Part shown: positions 20,232 to 29,190 of the stretch, piece by piece
Position numbering within the stretch: the first letter of the stretch is position 1
Layout: every line of letters starts with the position of its first letter
DNA from: Candidatus Binataceae bacterium
Lineage (GTDB): Bacteria; Desulfobacterota; Binatia; Binatales; Binataceae
Length of the DNA: 64,000 nt
Assembly (NCBI GenBank): GCA_035650475.1
Contig: DASRHP010000009.1
Span: 110,545 to 174,544 of the forward strand
Reading direction: 5' to 3'
Program-made: the position numbers and the translations under genes
Notes under the pieces: generated by a model
What the model saw: the letters and a program-made list of their open reading frames with translations, nothing else
Told to the model about the DNA's origin: nothing
Database searches by the model: none

Positions 20232-21263
20232 ATGGCCGTCGGGACCCGCAGCGTCACAGCCGCAGGCACCGAGAAGCGCACAGGGGCGCTCGTACTCGGC
20301 GCAACCGGCCATATCGGCAGCGCCATCGCTCGCGAACTGCTCTCGCGCGGCTATCGGGTCACGGCGGCGAGCCGGCGCGCCGAGCCGCCCCTCAATCTCC
20401 AGGGCCTTGCGGTCGCCCGCGTATGCGGCGACGCCGACGCCCCGGGCCAGTTGGAAGCGTGGGCCGAGGGCCACGGCGTCGTGGTGGACGCCGCTGCTCC
20501 CTATCCGTTGCGGCTGCGTCGATTATTCGACCGCGCGGAGCCCGATCCGATCGCGTATGCGCGCGAACGCACGCGGCGTCTGCTCGCGGTCGTGCGAACG
20601 CATAGCGCGCGGCTCATTTACGTCAGCAGCTTTACCACGATGGTTCGTCCGCGGGCCGGATTGGGGGGATGGCAGGCCGCGCTGGCGCGCCGGCTTCATC
20701 CGTACTTCCCGGTGAAGGAGGCGATCGAATCGGAGCTGATTCGCGCGGCGCGCGCGGGTATCCCGGTGGTGATCGTCAATCCCACCGTCTGCCTCGGCCC
20801 TGGGGACCTCAAGGAGCGCGAGCGATGCTTCGTGCCACGCCTGTTGTGCGGCGAGATCCGCCTGATGCCGCGGATCGTGCTCAACGTGATCGACGTGCGC
20901 GAGGTCGCGGCGGCTGCGCTCGACGCGCTGGAGGCGGAGCGCTACGGCGCGCCGGCACTGCTTGCCGGGCACGACATCGCGGTTGATGCGCTGTTCGACT
21001 GGATCTGCGAGCTCGGCGGATGCGCGCCGCCGCGCTACGAAGTGCCGCCCGCCGCAGCTGTGCTGCCGGCATGGCTGGCGGAGCTGATGCTAAGCGCGGC
21101 GGGCGCGGAGCCTCCGATGCTTTCGCTTGTGCCGGCCCTGCTTGCACAGCACGATTGGCTCAATCCGCAGGCGCCGCGCAGCCAGCTCGGATTCCGCCCG
21201 CGTCCGCTCTCGCAGACCCTGCGCGACACCATCGATTGGTACCGTCGGCTCGGCTATTGCTGA
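20232..21263 (+). CDS. NAD-dependent epimerase/dehydratase family protein
   Basis: 343-residue extended SDR. ALVLGATGHIGSAIA is the Rossmann motif, IYVSSF the Ser strand, and YFPVKEAIE the Tyr-x3-Lys catalytic pair; IPVVIVNPTVCLGPGD is a typical extended-SDR strand. It faintly resembles hopanoid-type HpnA epimerases and 3-beta-hydroxysteroid dehydrogenase-like proteins, but shows no decisive signature. ATG 20232 is the first start near the Rossmann motif. Divergent from the SDR at 19249. Confidence 0.75.
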   Translation: MAVGTRSVTAAGTEKRTGALVLGATGHIGSAIARELLSRGYRVTAASRRAEPPLNLQGLAVARVCGDADAPGQLEAWAEGHGVVVDAAAPYPLRLRRLFDRAEPDPIAYARERTRRLLAVVRTHSARLIYVSSFTTMVRPRAGLGGWQAALARRLHPYFPVKEAIESELIRAARAGIPVVIVNPTVCLGPGDLKERERCFVPRLLCGEIRLMPRIVLNVIDVREVAAAALDALEAERYGAPALLAGHDIAVDALFDWICELGGCAPPRYEVPPAAAVLPAWLAELMLSAAGAEPPMLSLVPALLAQHDWLNPQAPRSQLGFRPRPLSQTLRDTIDWYRRLGYC

Positions 21264-21298
21264 CGGCCCTGCGCGCTGACGTCGCGCACGCCTACCGC

Positions 21299-22147
21299 TC
21301 AGTGCCGGCCCGTCATCCAGTCGGCGAAGCGGCCGCCGAGCGCGAGCAAGGTGTCGGTCAGTGCAGGGAACAGCGCCGCAACCTTCTCTGCGATTGCCGC
21401 GCCGGGCGGCACGTCAACTTCGTTGAGTCCCAGCGCGATCGCCGCGAGCACCGCCCACGTGACCCACTGCACCGGTAGCGAGCGCATCGCGGCCGGAATC
21501 CCCCCGAAGTGTTCGGAGCCGATCGCCGCGCGCGTCATCGGCGTATCCACCACACCGGGCATTACCAGCGCCACGCGGATACCGCTGCCGAAGAGTTCGA
21601 CCCTTAGCGCTTCGGTCAGTCCGACCAGGGCGAACTTGGTCGCCGCGTAGCCGCCCAGTGGCGGCACGCCGCGCCGTCCGGCGAGCGAGCCGATATTGAC
21701 GATCGTGCCTTCGCCGGCCCGGCGCATCGCGGGCAGCACGGCATGAATCGTATGCAGCGTGCCGTACAGGTTGACCGCCATCATGCGCTCGAGCTCGGAG
21801 GGGTCGAGTTTCTCGATCGGTCCTGCGTGCAGCAGCCCGGCGGAATTTACGACGATATCGATGCGGCCGAAGCGCGCGAGCACGCGCCTGATGGCGTCGA
21901 AGACGCACGCGCGCTCGGTGACATCGGCGCTCAGCGCCAGCGCCTCGCCGCCGCCGGCGCGGATTTCTTGCGCAAGTTGGTCAATGACGCGGGCGCGCCG
22001 GGCGAGCAGCGCGGTCCGCGCACCCATCCGCGCCATCGTCAGCGCGACGTCGCGGCCGATGCCACTGGAGGCGCCGGTGACCAGCACCGTGCGGCCCCGG
22101 AAATAGCCGCGTTCCGGCGCCGAGCGCGAATTTGCCCGCTTCGTCAT
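21299..22147 (-). CDS. Short-chain dehydrogenase/reductase, last gene of the prenyl operon
   Basis: 282-residue SDR with TGASSGIG, VNSAGLLHAG, Ser in IVNIGSLAG and YAATK. About 45 residues after the core form a C-terminal extension with a hydrophobic stretch (WVTWAVLAAIALGL) that could touch the membrane. Start MTKRANS at 22147 lies 7 nt after the stop of the ADC-like gene, showing one transcript. In this cluster it might oxidise or reduce a terpenoid alcohol or ketone; that is inference. Confidence 0.85.
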   Translation of the reverse strand: MTKRANSRSAPERGYFRGRTVLVTGASSGIGRDVALTMARMGARTALLARRARVIDQLAQEIRAGGGEALALSADVTERACVFDAIRRVLARFGRIDIVVNSAGLLHAGPIEKLDPSELERMMAVNLYGTLHTIHAVLPAMRRAGEGTIVNIGSLAGRRGVPPLGGYAATKFALVGLTEALRVELFGSGIRVALVMPGVVDTPMTRAAIGSEHFGGIPAAMRSLPVQWVTWAVLAAIALGLNEVDVPPGAAIAEKVAALFPALTDTLLALGGRFADWMTGRH

Positions 22148-22154
22148 CGCTGGC

Positions 22155-24779
22155 CTAGGTCGATTCGTGTTTCGACCGGGGTTTACGCGCGGCAGGGGAG
22201 CGGCTTGTCTGCGGCGCCGCATAGAGTCCGGGTTGCACTTCGCTCAGCGGCGCCGGCGGAGGCCATCCCGCGACCGGCGCGGCCGCGCCGATCGAATCGG
22301 CGCGGAGCGCGAAGTCGGGTTTTCGTCGAAGCGGCCTATCTCCCGGCGCAGGCTCCGCCGCCAGGCTCTTCAGGCCGCGGCTGAGCATCGCTTCGATCAC
22401 CATCTGCGGCTCGATTCGCTCGACCGCGCGGACGGCCTCATCGGCGGTCAATGGCGCGGGCGCACCCCCACCGCACCCGAAGAACGGCGTGCGCGGCTCG
22501 TCGTCGTAGCGCCATTGCCGCGTGGTTCGCTGGCAGATGTTTTTGCCAAGCCGCTCGCGCAGCGAGATCTGCGCGCGGAACGGGCGAATCGGCTCGAGCA
22601 CGTCCACCGGCACTTCGCCGCCGGCCTTGGTCCATTTCACCTTCAGCCCGAGCAGCTCCACCACCGGCTGCATCGCGTAGCGGTGGATGTGCAGATGGAC
22701 TTTGCGCCGATTGTCCTCGTCGAGCGAACTGATACGGTCGATATACCTGTGGGCGAGGACCAGCGCTTGGTAGCAGGCGTACTGGTAGTGGGCTACGTCC
22801 CTGAACTGTTTGAGGCCGATGCTGTTGATCGGCGCGCCGCGGGCGAGGATTTCGAGCGCGAGCACGCGCGCATTTTTGAAGTCCCGCGGATGGGCCCGTG
22901 CGGCGCAGTGCTTGCGCCGGTAGTCGGCGAGCAGCTCGCCGCCCCAATCCTCGGCGACCCGCGCCCATTGCTGGGCGTCGTCGGCCGGCAGCGGATCTCC
23001 GTCGAGCACTTCGATGAGCTTGCATTCCCTCGCCTCGGCGCCGACATCGAACTTCGGAAATATCATCGCGCTGATGGTCAGCAGCCGTTCACGCTCGCGC
23101 TCCTCACCGTCGCTGCCTATCCATCGGCGGTTCATCTCGAACCGCGCGGCGGTCGCGCCGAGGCCGCTAACCTCGCGGAGGGTGATTACGGCGGTTTCAT
23201 TGTTGATGTAGGCAAACGGCGACACCGTCGCGATCGACAGCAGGCGGCCGTCGGCGTCGTACCATTTCACGGGTAGGGCGAAGGTCGCGTCGCGCACCGC
23301 ACGCAAGCTGAACTCGTCGGTCTCCGACGAGAGCTCGTCGATACCGATGAGCACGAAGTAGGTGTAGGAGCCCCACGGCTCGAAGCGGTAGCGCTGGTTG
23401 TCGAGGTAGGCGCGGCAGAATTGCGCAAGCCGCGCCGCGTCGGCCATCAGGGGCAGGACGCGCACGCTCGCGGCGGGATAATCGAAGGGGCCGCGGATTT
23501 CCTGCGTGGCCCTTCCCAGCGCGGTGTTGTAGCGCGACCGTAGCGGCAGCGGTGATGCCGGGCGATGCGTCGACAGCGATGCCGAGCGATCCCGCGATGG
23601 CGCAGGCTTCGGCGCGCGCCATGCGCCGTGCGCGGTGCGCCAACTCAGCACTTCGCCGGTGGAATAGCCGAGGTCGGCGTTCAGCCAGAAGGGAAAGGCC
23701 GGCCGCAGCGTCGCAACCCGCGTATCGCCGCGTACGGTTTCTTCGCTCACTTCCAGCCCGAGTGATTCGATGATCGGATGGTCGGGCAGCCGATGAAGCC
23801 CGACGCTGACGCCGCAGGTGAGATCCGGGGGCACGAGCGGGGACAGCGAGACGTGGTTGAGGCGCGCGGCCACGATCTTCGAGCGCACCAGCGCCTGGTA
23901 GCAGGCGAGCTCGGGCACCTCGGCGTCGCGGAACTGCTTGAGCGTGATGTAGTTGAGGTAGGAAAGCGGCGAGTCGAGCTCGATCCGGCCGCTGTGCTGC
24001 GGCGCCGCCGACGGACGAAAGAGAAACCCGGACATCAGGTTGCCCGCGTAATCCAGGCCGCGGCGCGCCATCGCGAACAGGTTGTACAGATCGGGCGGTC
24101 GCTCGTAACCGAAGACCGGCGCACCGGCCAGCGATGCGAGCGAACCCCACAGCGCCGTCGCGGAACGCACGAGCGCATCGGGAAGCGCGGACAGCGGCCC
24201 CTCCCCGCGCGCTTCGCGCCGCAACTCGAGCAGCGTGCGGATTCGCCCGCCGTAGCGCCGGCCCGGCTCCGGGACGCCGAGCGCAAAAAAGCGCGACGGC
24301 CGCCCCGCCGCCGACGGCGCGTCATCCGCGGGCAGCAGCTGCGCCGCCGATTTGGGCCAGCCGTATACCTCGCGTCCGCCCTCGATCGACAGCGGATTGT
24401 CGACGTAGATGAACGGCGTGAACAGCGCCCAGTCCTTGAACACCAGCCGCTCGTTCTCGACCGCGTACCATTCCAGCGGCACGTCGAAGACGATCTCGTG
24501 CTGCGAGAGCCAGCCCATGTTGTGGCCCGTAAACGCCATCCGCGGATAATTCAGAATGCCGAGCAGCACACAGGGCAGCGCGGCCCTGAAATACACCGGC
24601 GGGCGGTCCTCCTCGCCGATGAAATTCAGGTAGGCGTCGCAGAACTCCTGGAGCCGGACGAGGTCGGCCCTCAGCGGATAGACCTGCGCGACAACGCCCG
24701 GGATGAAGCCGCTCAGCCCCTCGGCGTACATCCCAGGGCCGGTGGCCGTGTTGAACCTGGGCATGTCGATGTGAGGCAA
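22155..24779 (-). CDS. Tandem acetoacetate-decarboxylase-like protein
   Basis: About 874 residues with two related halves, each of the ADC-like fold. Half 1 (about 10-370) has FDVPLEWYAVE, PFIYVDN and GREVYGWPKSAAQ; half 2 (about 420-735) has FALPVKWYDAD, PFAYINN and LREVSGLGATAAR. Both contain LKQFRD followed by ACYQALV near their ends, confirming duplication. In true ADC the Schiff-base Lys follows Pro in the same loop; half 1 keeps it (PK, about residue 143) but half 2 reads GA. TTG at 24779 has AGGGGGG about 8 nt before it; GTG 24818 and ATG 24764 are alternatives. No signal peptide. Function unknown; a role on a prenyl-derived substrate is inferred from the operon. Confidence 0.72.
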   Translation of the reverse strand: MPHIDMPRFNTATGPGMYAEGLSGFIPGVVAQVYPLRADLVRLQEFCDAYLNFIGEEDRPPVYFRAALPCVLLGILNYPRMAFTGHNMGWLSQHEIVFDVPLEWYAVENERLVFKDWALFTPFIYVDNPLSIEGGREVYGWPKSAAQLLPADDAPSAAGRPSRFFALGVPEPGRRYGGRIRTLLELRREARGEGPLSALPDALVRSATALWGSLASLAGAPVFGYERPPDLYNLFAMARRGLDYAGNLMSGFLFRPSAAPQHSGRIELDSPLSYLNYITLKQFRDAEVPELACYQALVRSKIVAARLNHVSLSPLVPPDLTCGVSVGLHRLPDHPIIESLGLEVSEETVRGDTRVATLRPAFPFWLNADLGYSTGEVLSWRTAHGAWRAPKPAPSRDRSASLSTHRPASPLPLRSRYNTALGRATQEIRGPFDYPAASVRVLPLMADAARLAQFCRAYLDNQRYRFEPWGSYTYFVLIGIDELSSETDEFSLRAVRDATFALPVKWYDADGRLLSIATVSPFAYINNETAVITLREVSGLGATAARFEMNRRWIGSDGEERERERLLTISAMIFPKFDVGAEARECKLIEVLDGDPLPADDAQQWARVAEDWGGELLADYRRKHCAARAHPRDFKNARVLALEILARGAPINSIGLKQFRDVAHYQYACYQALVLAHRYIDRISSLDEDNRRKVHLHIHRYAMQPVVELLGLKVKWTKAGGEVPVDVLEPIRPFRAQISLRERLGKNICQRTTRQWRYDDEPRTPFFGCGGGAPAPLTADEAVRAVERIEPQMVIEAMLSRGLKSLAAEPAPGDRPLRRKPDFALRADSIGAAAPVAGWPPPAPLSEVQPGLYAAPQTSRSPAARKPRSKHEST

Positions 24780-24836
24780 GTGCCCATCCCCCCTTGTCCG
24801 CTGTGAACCGCGCGGCACAAAGGCGCAGCGCGCGTC

Positions 24837-25874
24837 CTACGTCCGCTCGATCACCCAGGTCGCCATCTCTTCGATGAAGCGCTTGTCGCGCGAGCTGGGC
24901 AGCCCACGGTAGAGGAGCGAGTATTCGTGGAGCGCCGCGCCGGCGAGCCCCTGCGCGATCCGCCGCGCGTATTCGATGCAGCCGTAACGGTCCATCAGCT
25001 CGCGCACCCAGCGCACGTCGGCGTCGGTGCGGCGCTCGCGCGGGCCGCCGAAGACGGTTCCAAGCCGCGCGCGCTCCTGCGCGGTTGCCTCGTGGAAGAG
25101 GCGAATCAACATGATCGTCCGTTTGCCCTCGCGGATGTCGCCGTCGCGCTCCTTGCCGTAGCGCTGCGGATCGCCGACCAGGTTCAAAAGGTCGTCCTGG
25201 ATCTGGAAGGCCGCGCCGAGGAAGAAGCCGAAGCGCATGAACAGTTCGGGATCGAGCGCGCCGCGGCTGCCGATAAGCGCGCCGACACGGCTCGGATGGA
25301 TGGTCGCGAGCCAGCAGGTTTTCTTGAGCACCATTTCGAGGTAGTCGGTTTCGCCCAGGTCGGTGACGTTCTCCTGCCGCCAGCCAATCTCCATCGCCTG
25401 GCCTTCGGCCGACTCGAGCGCCATCCGTTCGGTCTCCTCGATGATCCGGATCGCGAGCTGCGCGCCGATCACCTCGCGGTTTTCCATCAGCGGGCGCAAG
25501 CTCAGCAGGGTCAGCGTGTCGCCCGCGTTGATTGCGAGCGGGACGCCGTGCAGCACATGCAGGGTCGGCGCACCGCGCCGTTCCTCGCTGCCGTCCTGGA
25601 TGTCGTCGTGGATGAGCAGGGCGTTGTGCAGAAGCTCGATCGAAACCGCGCTCCCCAGCGCCTCTTCCAGGCGCGCGCCGAAGGCGCGAGCGGTCGCTAT
25701 GCACAGCGCCGGACGCATCATCTTCCCCGCGCGCCGTGGATAGTCACCGAGCAGGTCGTAGAGATAGCGCCGCGGCTCGCGCGCCGGGAGATATTCCCGC
25801 AGCCTGGCCTGCGTGATCGCGCCGTACTCACGCAGCATCGCCGAGACCAGCCCCGGGCCGCCGTTCGACGTCAT
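24837..25874 (-). CDS. Polyprenyl diphosphate synthase (GGPP-type)
   Basis: 345-residue trans-prenyltransferase. The first Asp-rich motif is DDIQD at 90-94; the second reads QDDLLNL, with Asn where many have Asp, as in several GGPP synthases. The residues 4-5 before the first motif are Leu and Ala, not aromatic, which in this family usually allows C20 or longer chains rather than C15. KRT in GKRTIMLIRLF is also typical. Located 24 nt downstream of the unknown gene, it should provide the isoprenoid substrate of this operon. Confidence 0.88.
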   Translation of the reverse strand: MTSNGGPGLVSAMLREYGAITQARLREYLPAREPRRYLYDLLGDYPRRAGKMMRPALCIATARAFGARLEEALGSAVSIELLHNALLIHDDIQDGSEERRGAPTLHVLHGVPLAINAGDTLTLLSLRPLMENREVIGAQLAIRIIEETERMALESAEGQAMEIGWRQENVTDLGETDYLEMVLKKTCWLATIHPSRVGALIGSRGALDPELFMRFGFFLGAAFQIQDDLLNLVGDPQRYGKERDGDIREGKRTIMLIRLFHEATAQERARLGTVFGGPRERRTDADVRWVRELMDRYGCIEYARRIAQGLAGAALHEYSLLYRGLPSSRDKRFIEEMATWVIERT

Positions 25875-25898
25875 CGGAGCCCCCCTTCAGGACAACTG

Positions 25899-26753
25899 TC
25901 AGCCAGCGGCGACGCGCACGCTCAGCGTGCCGCATGGTTCGCCGCTGACCGTGTCGATCACCACGCCGGTGTAAAGGTCAGCCGGCTGCTCGTCGGGAAC
26001 GCGGATCCGCATTGTGGGGCCGTCGCCGTTCTCGCCGGCGATGAACGCGACGTCGCCGAGCGCAGGCCGCCCGTGGTCAAGCGCGCGCAGTCCGCCGGCG
26101 GCCAGCGCAAGCCGCCCCGAATGGCGAGCGCGCAGGTCGAGCCTGACGCGCGCTGGACGTGAGGAAACGACCTCGATCGCCACTGCCGCGGAATCGCGAT
26201 CGGAGCCGCCGTCACGCTCGGCGCCGGCGGCCGCTTCGTCGGCCGACGACCGCTCCGCGCCGGTATGCGCGCCGTTCGTGGAGCGAGCGCCATTGCGTGG
26301 ATGCGCTTCCCATTGCCTGAGCAGTTCGCGCAGCAGCTCCGGCGCGGCGGCGAGCCCGTTGGCCGCCTCGAGCCACTGCGGAACCAGGCTTGCCGAATAA
26401 CTCAGCAGCCGCTCGACCAGCTCCGTGAGATCGTCGGCCGCCGCCTCCGGGCCGTAGCGGCTTCGCCTTGCGCTCTCGTACGCGCGGCGGTTGAAGCGGG
26501 ATGCGGCGCGCTGGCCTTGGCGAACGTGCTCGTCGATCACGCGATAGCCGAGCTCGACACCGTGGGCGACCACCTCATCAACGGCGCCGGCGTAGCCGGC
26601 GCGCTGCGTGTCTTGAGCCGCCGCACGCTCCTCGGAGTTGGTTGCGTCAGGCGGGCGATAGAGGTTGGACCAGTCGCGCAGCGGCCCGCTGCGCTTGGGG
26701 TCCTTGCGATGTTGGCGCGGGCGACCGGTGGCGGGCGCTTTCGTTCGCTTCAT
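25899..26753 (-). CDS. Hypothetical protein of the prenyl operon
   Basis: 284 residues, starting MKRTKAPATGR with a basic N-terminus; its ATG overlaps the stop of the FAD gene as ATGA. Residues about 35-140 are probably helical (AGYAGAVDEVVAHGVELGYRV and following), then comes an Ala/Gly/Ser linker, and the last 90 residues look like a beta sandwich ending VSGEPCGTLSVRV. No catalytic motif recognised. Strict coupling to the FAD enzyme suggests a partner or scaffold, which is inference. Confidence 0.6.
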   Translation of the reverse strand: MKRTKAPATGRPRQHRKDPKRSGPLRDWSNLYRPPDATNSEERAAAQDTQRAGYAGAVDEVVAHGVELGYRVIDEHVRQGQRAASRFNRRAYESARRSRYGPEAAADDLTELVERLLSYSASLVPQWLEAANGLAAAPELLRELLRQWEAHPRNGARSTNGAHTGAERSSADEAAAGAERDGGSDRDSAAVAIEVVSSRPARVRLDLRARHSGRLALAAGGLRALDHGRPALGDVAFIAGENGDGPTMRIRVPDEQPADLYTGVVIDTVSGEPCGTLSVRVAAG

Positions 26754-28984
26754 GGATGATCGTAACCGACGATTTCTTCGAGCGCGGGCGAGGACGAAAT
26801 CGCATGGGCGGCGAGCCGCCCCGACATCACCGCCGCTTCGACGCAGCCCTCGTTGAATCCGCAATCGGTCCAGTCGCCGGCGATTGTCAGGTTGTCATAG
26901 GTGTTGTCCAGCGGCGAGATGCGGTAGCGCGCCGTGCCCGGGAGCGACAGCACGTAGCGCTCGGACGGGTTGGCGTTGGCGGTCCAGTACTGCGATTTAA
27001 ACCGCTTCGCGTCCGCCGCGCCCGCCGCGGCCGGTGCCGTCTCCTCGGGATCGGCCAGCAGCTCCCAGCGAAAGCCGCCCCGCGGCGCAACCGAGTTTGG
27101 CCATAGATGGCCGATCTGTTCGTTGAGGAAGCGGATGGCGTTGCGCCGCACCAGCTCACGCTGGCGATGAAGGTAGCCGCGGTCGGAGGGGTCGGGCGCC
27201 TCCGCCGGGTCGCCCATCACGCTACAGAAGTAGGCGAGCGCGCGCGGCGGCAGCGTAAAGCGCTCCTCGGCAATCAGGTGGTGCATGTCGGCCCAGGTCT
27301 CGAAGGGCTGGACGAAGGCGGCGATATTGACCGGCGGGTCGTGCCAGCCGAGCGCGGCCATGTCCTCGCGCATCCAGAGTTGGAAGCCCTGGGTGACGAT
27401 GGTCTTGAGATGGGCGACCATCTCGCGCCATCGCCGATCGCGCTCGATGAGCTCCCCGCATACGAAGGGGATCGCACCGAGGCCGACGCCAAGCACGACA
27501 AAATCGAAGTCGTCGATCACGCGCAGCGTGAGCCGGCGCTCCCGTCTGCGGTCCCAGTGCGACTCGAACTCCCGCCCTTCGCGCGCCAGCCGCTCGCCGT
27601 CGACGAGTTGTGTCCAGTCCGGCGCCGCAGGCCAGCAAGGCAGGCCGTCAACATCGATCAGCGGCTGATACTCGCCGCCGCCCCTGACTTCGGCCTGAAC
27701 GTCGAACTCGAGGGCCTCGATGTAGGGGCGCTCGCCGGGGGCAAGCGTTTTCGGATCGCAGAGCCTCACGTTTTCCAGGCGATGGAAGAATTTGAAGCTC
27801 ACGCCGCGCCGCCGCAGCACTTCGTAGAACGGGGCGAAGACCACGTCGCCCATCCCGGCCCGCATCTTCCAGAACATCGAGCCGCGATAGGTGAAGTACA
27901 TGCGAAACGCACTGCGCAGGGTTTGCCCTGCGGCAATCCGCGGGCGGCTGAAATCGCCATCCTCGTACGCGAAGGCGAGGTCGTACATGCCGCGCATAAA
28001 GGCCGAGTTCAGCGAACTCTCGCAGGCTCCGTTCAGCCGCAGCCACTCCCGGCAGTCATACTCGTCAATCGCGTCGAAGCCTCTGGGGTCGTTTATCAGA
28101 CGGTGGCGGATGATGCCAACCAGGGTTGCTAGCACCAGGTCGATAATCTCCCAGAGCCGGCGAAGCTCGTGGTCGCGCTCAAGCAGCGCGGCCATCTGCC
28201 GCCGCGCGCTGGCGGCGATCGCTTCGAGCAGGCGCAGGATTGCGCCCTCGGAGCTTCCGCTGAGCGAGACGAGAGCCGCCTGGAGCAGTTCCGCGCCCTT
28301 GATAAGGCCGCCGATCGTCGCCAGCCTCCCGTACTTGAGCAGCTGCGCCGCGGCATCAGCAATCTCGCGCGCCGAGGCAACGAACGCTTGTATCGTCTGG
28401 CCCGCCGGGGAGCACGACCCGCCTGCCCCATCCTGTGGCGCGGTCCCATCGGCAGACAGATCTTCTTGCGCGGTGGCGGAACTCTGGCGCGCCTGCACGG
28501 AGAGCAGCAGCGTGCGCAGCAAGTTGGCGGTGCGCAGCAGATAGCTGGAGATGGTGAAAGGATTACGATGGGTCAGCGGATCGCCGGGCAGGCCGTCGCC
28601 CGGCGGAAAACATGCCATCCAGTTAAGCCATGTGCCGCGGCCGTTCGCCCGGTCGGCGACGCTGACGAAGGGGGCGGGAAAGAAGGCGTCGCGCCAGTCG
28701 GCGAGCCTGCATTTGGCGGGGTCGCGTTTGAGCTCCGCGTAACACTCGCGCATGAGCCGGAACGCATTTTCGTAAAACCCCATCCAGATATGCAGCCCGT
28801 GCTCCTCGATCCGCTTCGCAGGCCCGCGTCCCGACGCGCCCTTGCCTCCCAGACGCCATCCCATCTGGTAGATGCTGACATGGTACTTGCCGCGATGCTC
28901 GGGGCGGGTGAGCTCGAAGGCAGCGGCGACTGCGGCGCATCCGCCGCCAATGACCGCGACTTCGACCGGTCTCCTTCTGCTCAC
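26750..28984 (-). CDS. FAD-dependent desaturase-like oxidoreductase
   Basis: 744 residues from GTG 28984. N-terminal VAVIGGGCAAVAAAFELT is a Rossmann FAD motif, followed by GWRLGGKGASGRG, the second glycine-rich signature of the phytoene-desaturase/amine-oxidase group, and EHGLHIWMGFYENAF. The C-terminus TIAGDWTDCGFNEGCVEAAV matches the FAD end-motif of carotenoid desaturases and HpnE. It is about 250 residues longer than typical desaturases because of a large helical insert around 180-330. First gene of the operon; probably acts on a long isoprenoid, but the substrate is not shown. Confidence 0.78.
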   Translation of the reverse strand: MSRRRPVEVAVIGGGCAAVAAAFELTRPEHRGKYHVSIYQMGWRLGGKGASGRGPAKRIEEHGLHIWMGFYENAFRLMRECYAELKRDPAKCRLADWRDAFFPAPFVSVADRANGRGTWLNWMACFPPGDGLPGDPLTHRNPFTISSYLLRTANLLRTLLLSVQARQSSATAQEDLSADGTAPQDGAGGSCSPAGQTIQAFVASAREIADAAAQLLKYGRLATIGGLIKGAELLQAALVSLSGSSEGAILRLLEAIAASARRQMAALLERDHELRRLWEIIDLVLATLVGIIRHRLINDPRGFDAIDEYDCREWLRLNGACESSLNSAFMRGMYDLAFAYEDGDFSRPRIAAGQTLRSAFRMYFTYRGSMFWKMRAGMGDVVFAPFYEVLRRRGVSFKFFHRLENVRLCDPKTLAPGERPYIEALEFDVQAEVRGGGEYQPLIDVDGLPCWPAAPDWTQLVDGERLAREGREFESHWDRRRERRLTLRVIDDFDFVVLGVGLGAIPFVCGELIERDRRWREMVAHLKTIVTQGFQLWMREDMAALGWHDPPVNIAAFVQPFETWADMHHLIAEERFTLPPRALAYFCSVMGDPAEAPDPSDRGYLHRQRELVRRNAIRFLNEQIGHLWPNSVAPRGGFRWELLADPEETAPAAAGAADAKRFKSQYWTANANPSERYVLSLPGTARYRISPLDNTYDNLTIAGDWTDCGFNEGCVEAAVMSGRLAAHAISSSPALEEIVGYDHP

Positions 28985-29190
28985 GACTGCGACTGAACAT
29001 CCGCGCCTACGCCCGATCAGTGGTGGCGTGGCGATACGTGCCAGCTTAGCGCATTAAACAATCAGTAGCGAAGCAATGCATATAAGCGCAAAATTCCGTC
29101 GGGACGCATATGCGGAGTGGGGTTTGTAGGAGCGGCTCGAGCCACTTAAATTATTGAAGCCGCGACGCCCGACCGGCGCCGCCCATCACG
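28985..29190. other. Divergent intergenic region
   Basis: 206 nt between the minus-strand FAD gene and the plus-strand GAF regulator, richer in A/T than its flanks. It must hold both promoters. A perfect 10-bp palindrome GGCTCGAGCC lies at 29134-29143, 47 nt before the regulator start, and could be an operator. I could not assign a -35/-10 pair with proper spacing. Confidence 0.4.

Noticed and set aside
24927..26162. 411-codon plus-strand frame opposite the prenyl synthase
   Set aside because: It is antisense to a gene with clear catalytic motifs and has no motif itself.
29029..29043. Perfect TGGCACG on the minus strand upstream of the FAD gene
   Set aside because: The -12 part reads GCCA instead of TTGC at the right spacing, so it is not a sigma-54 promoter.
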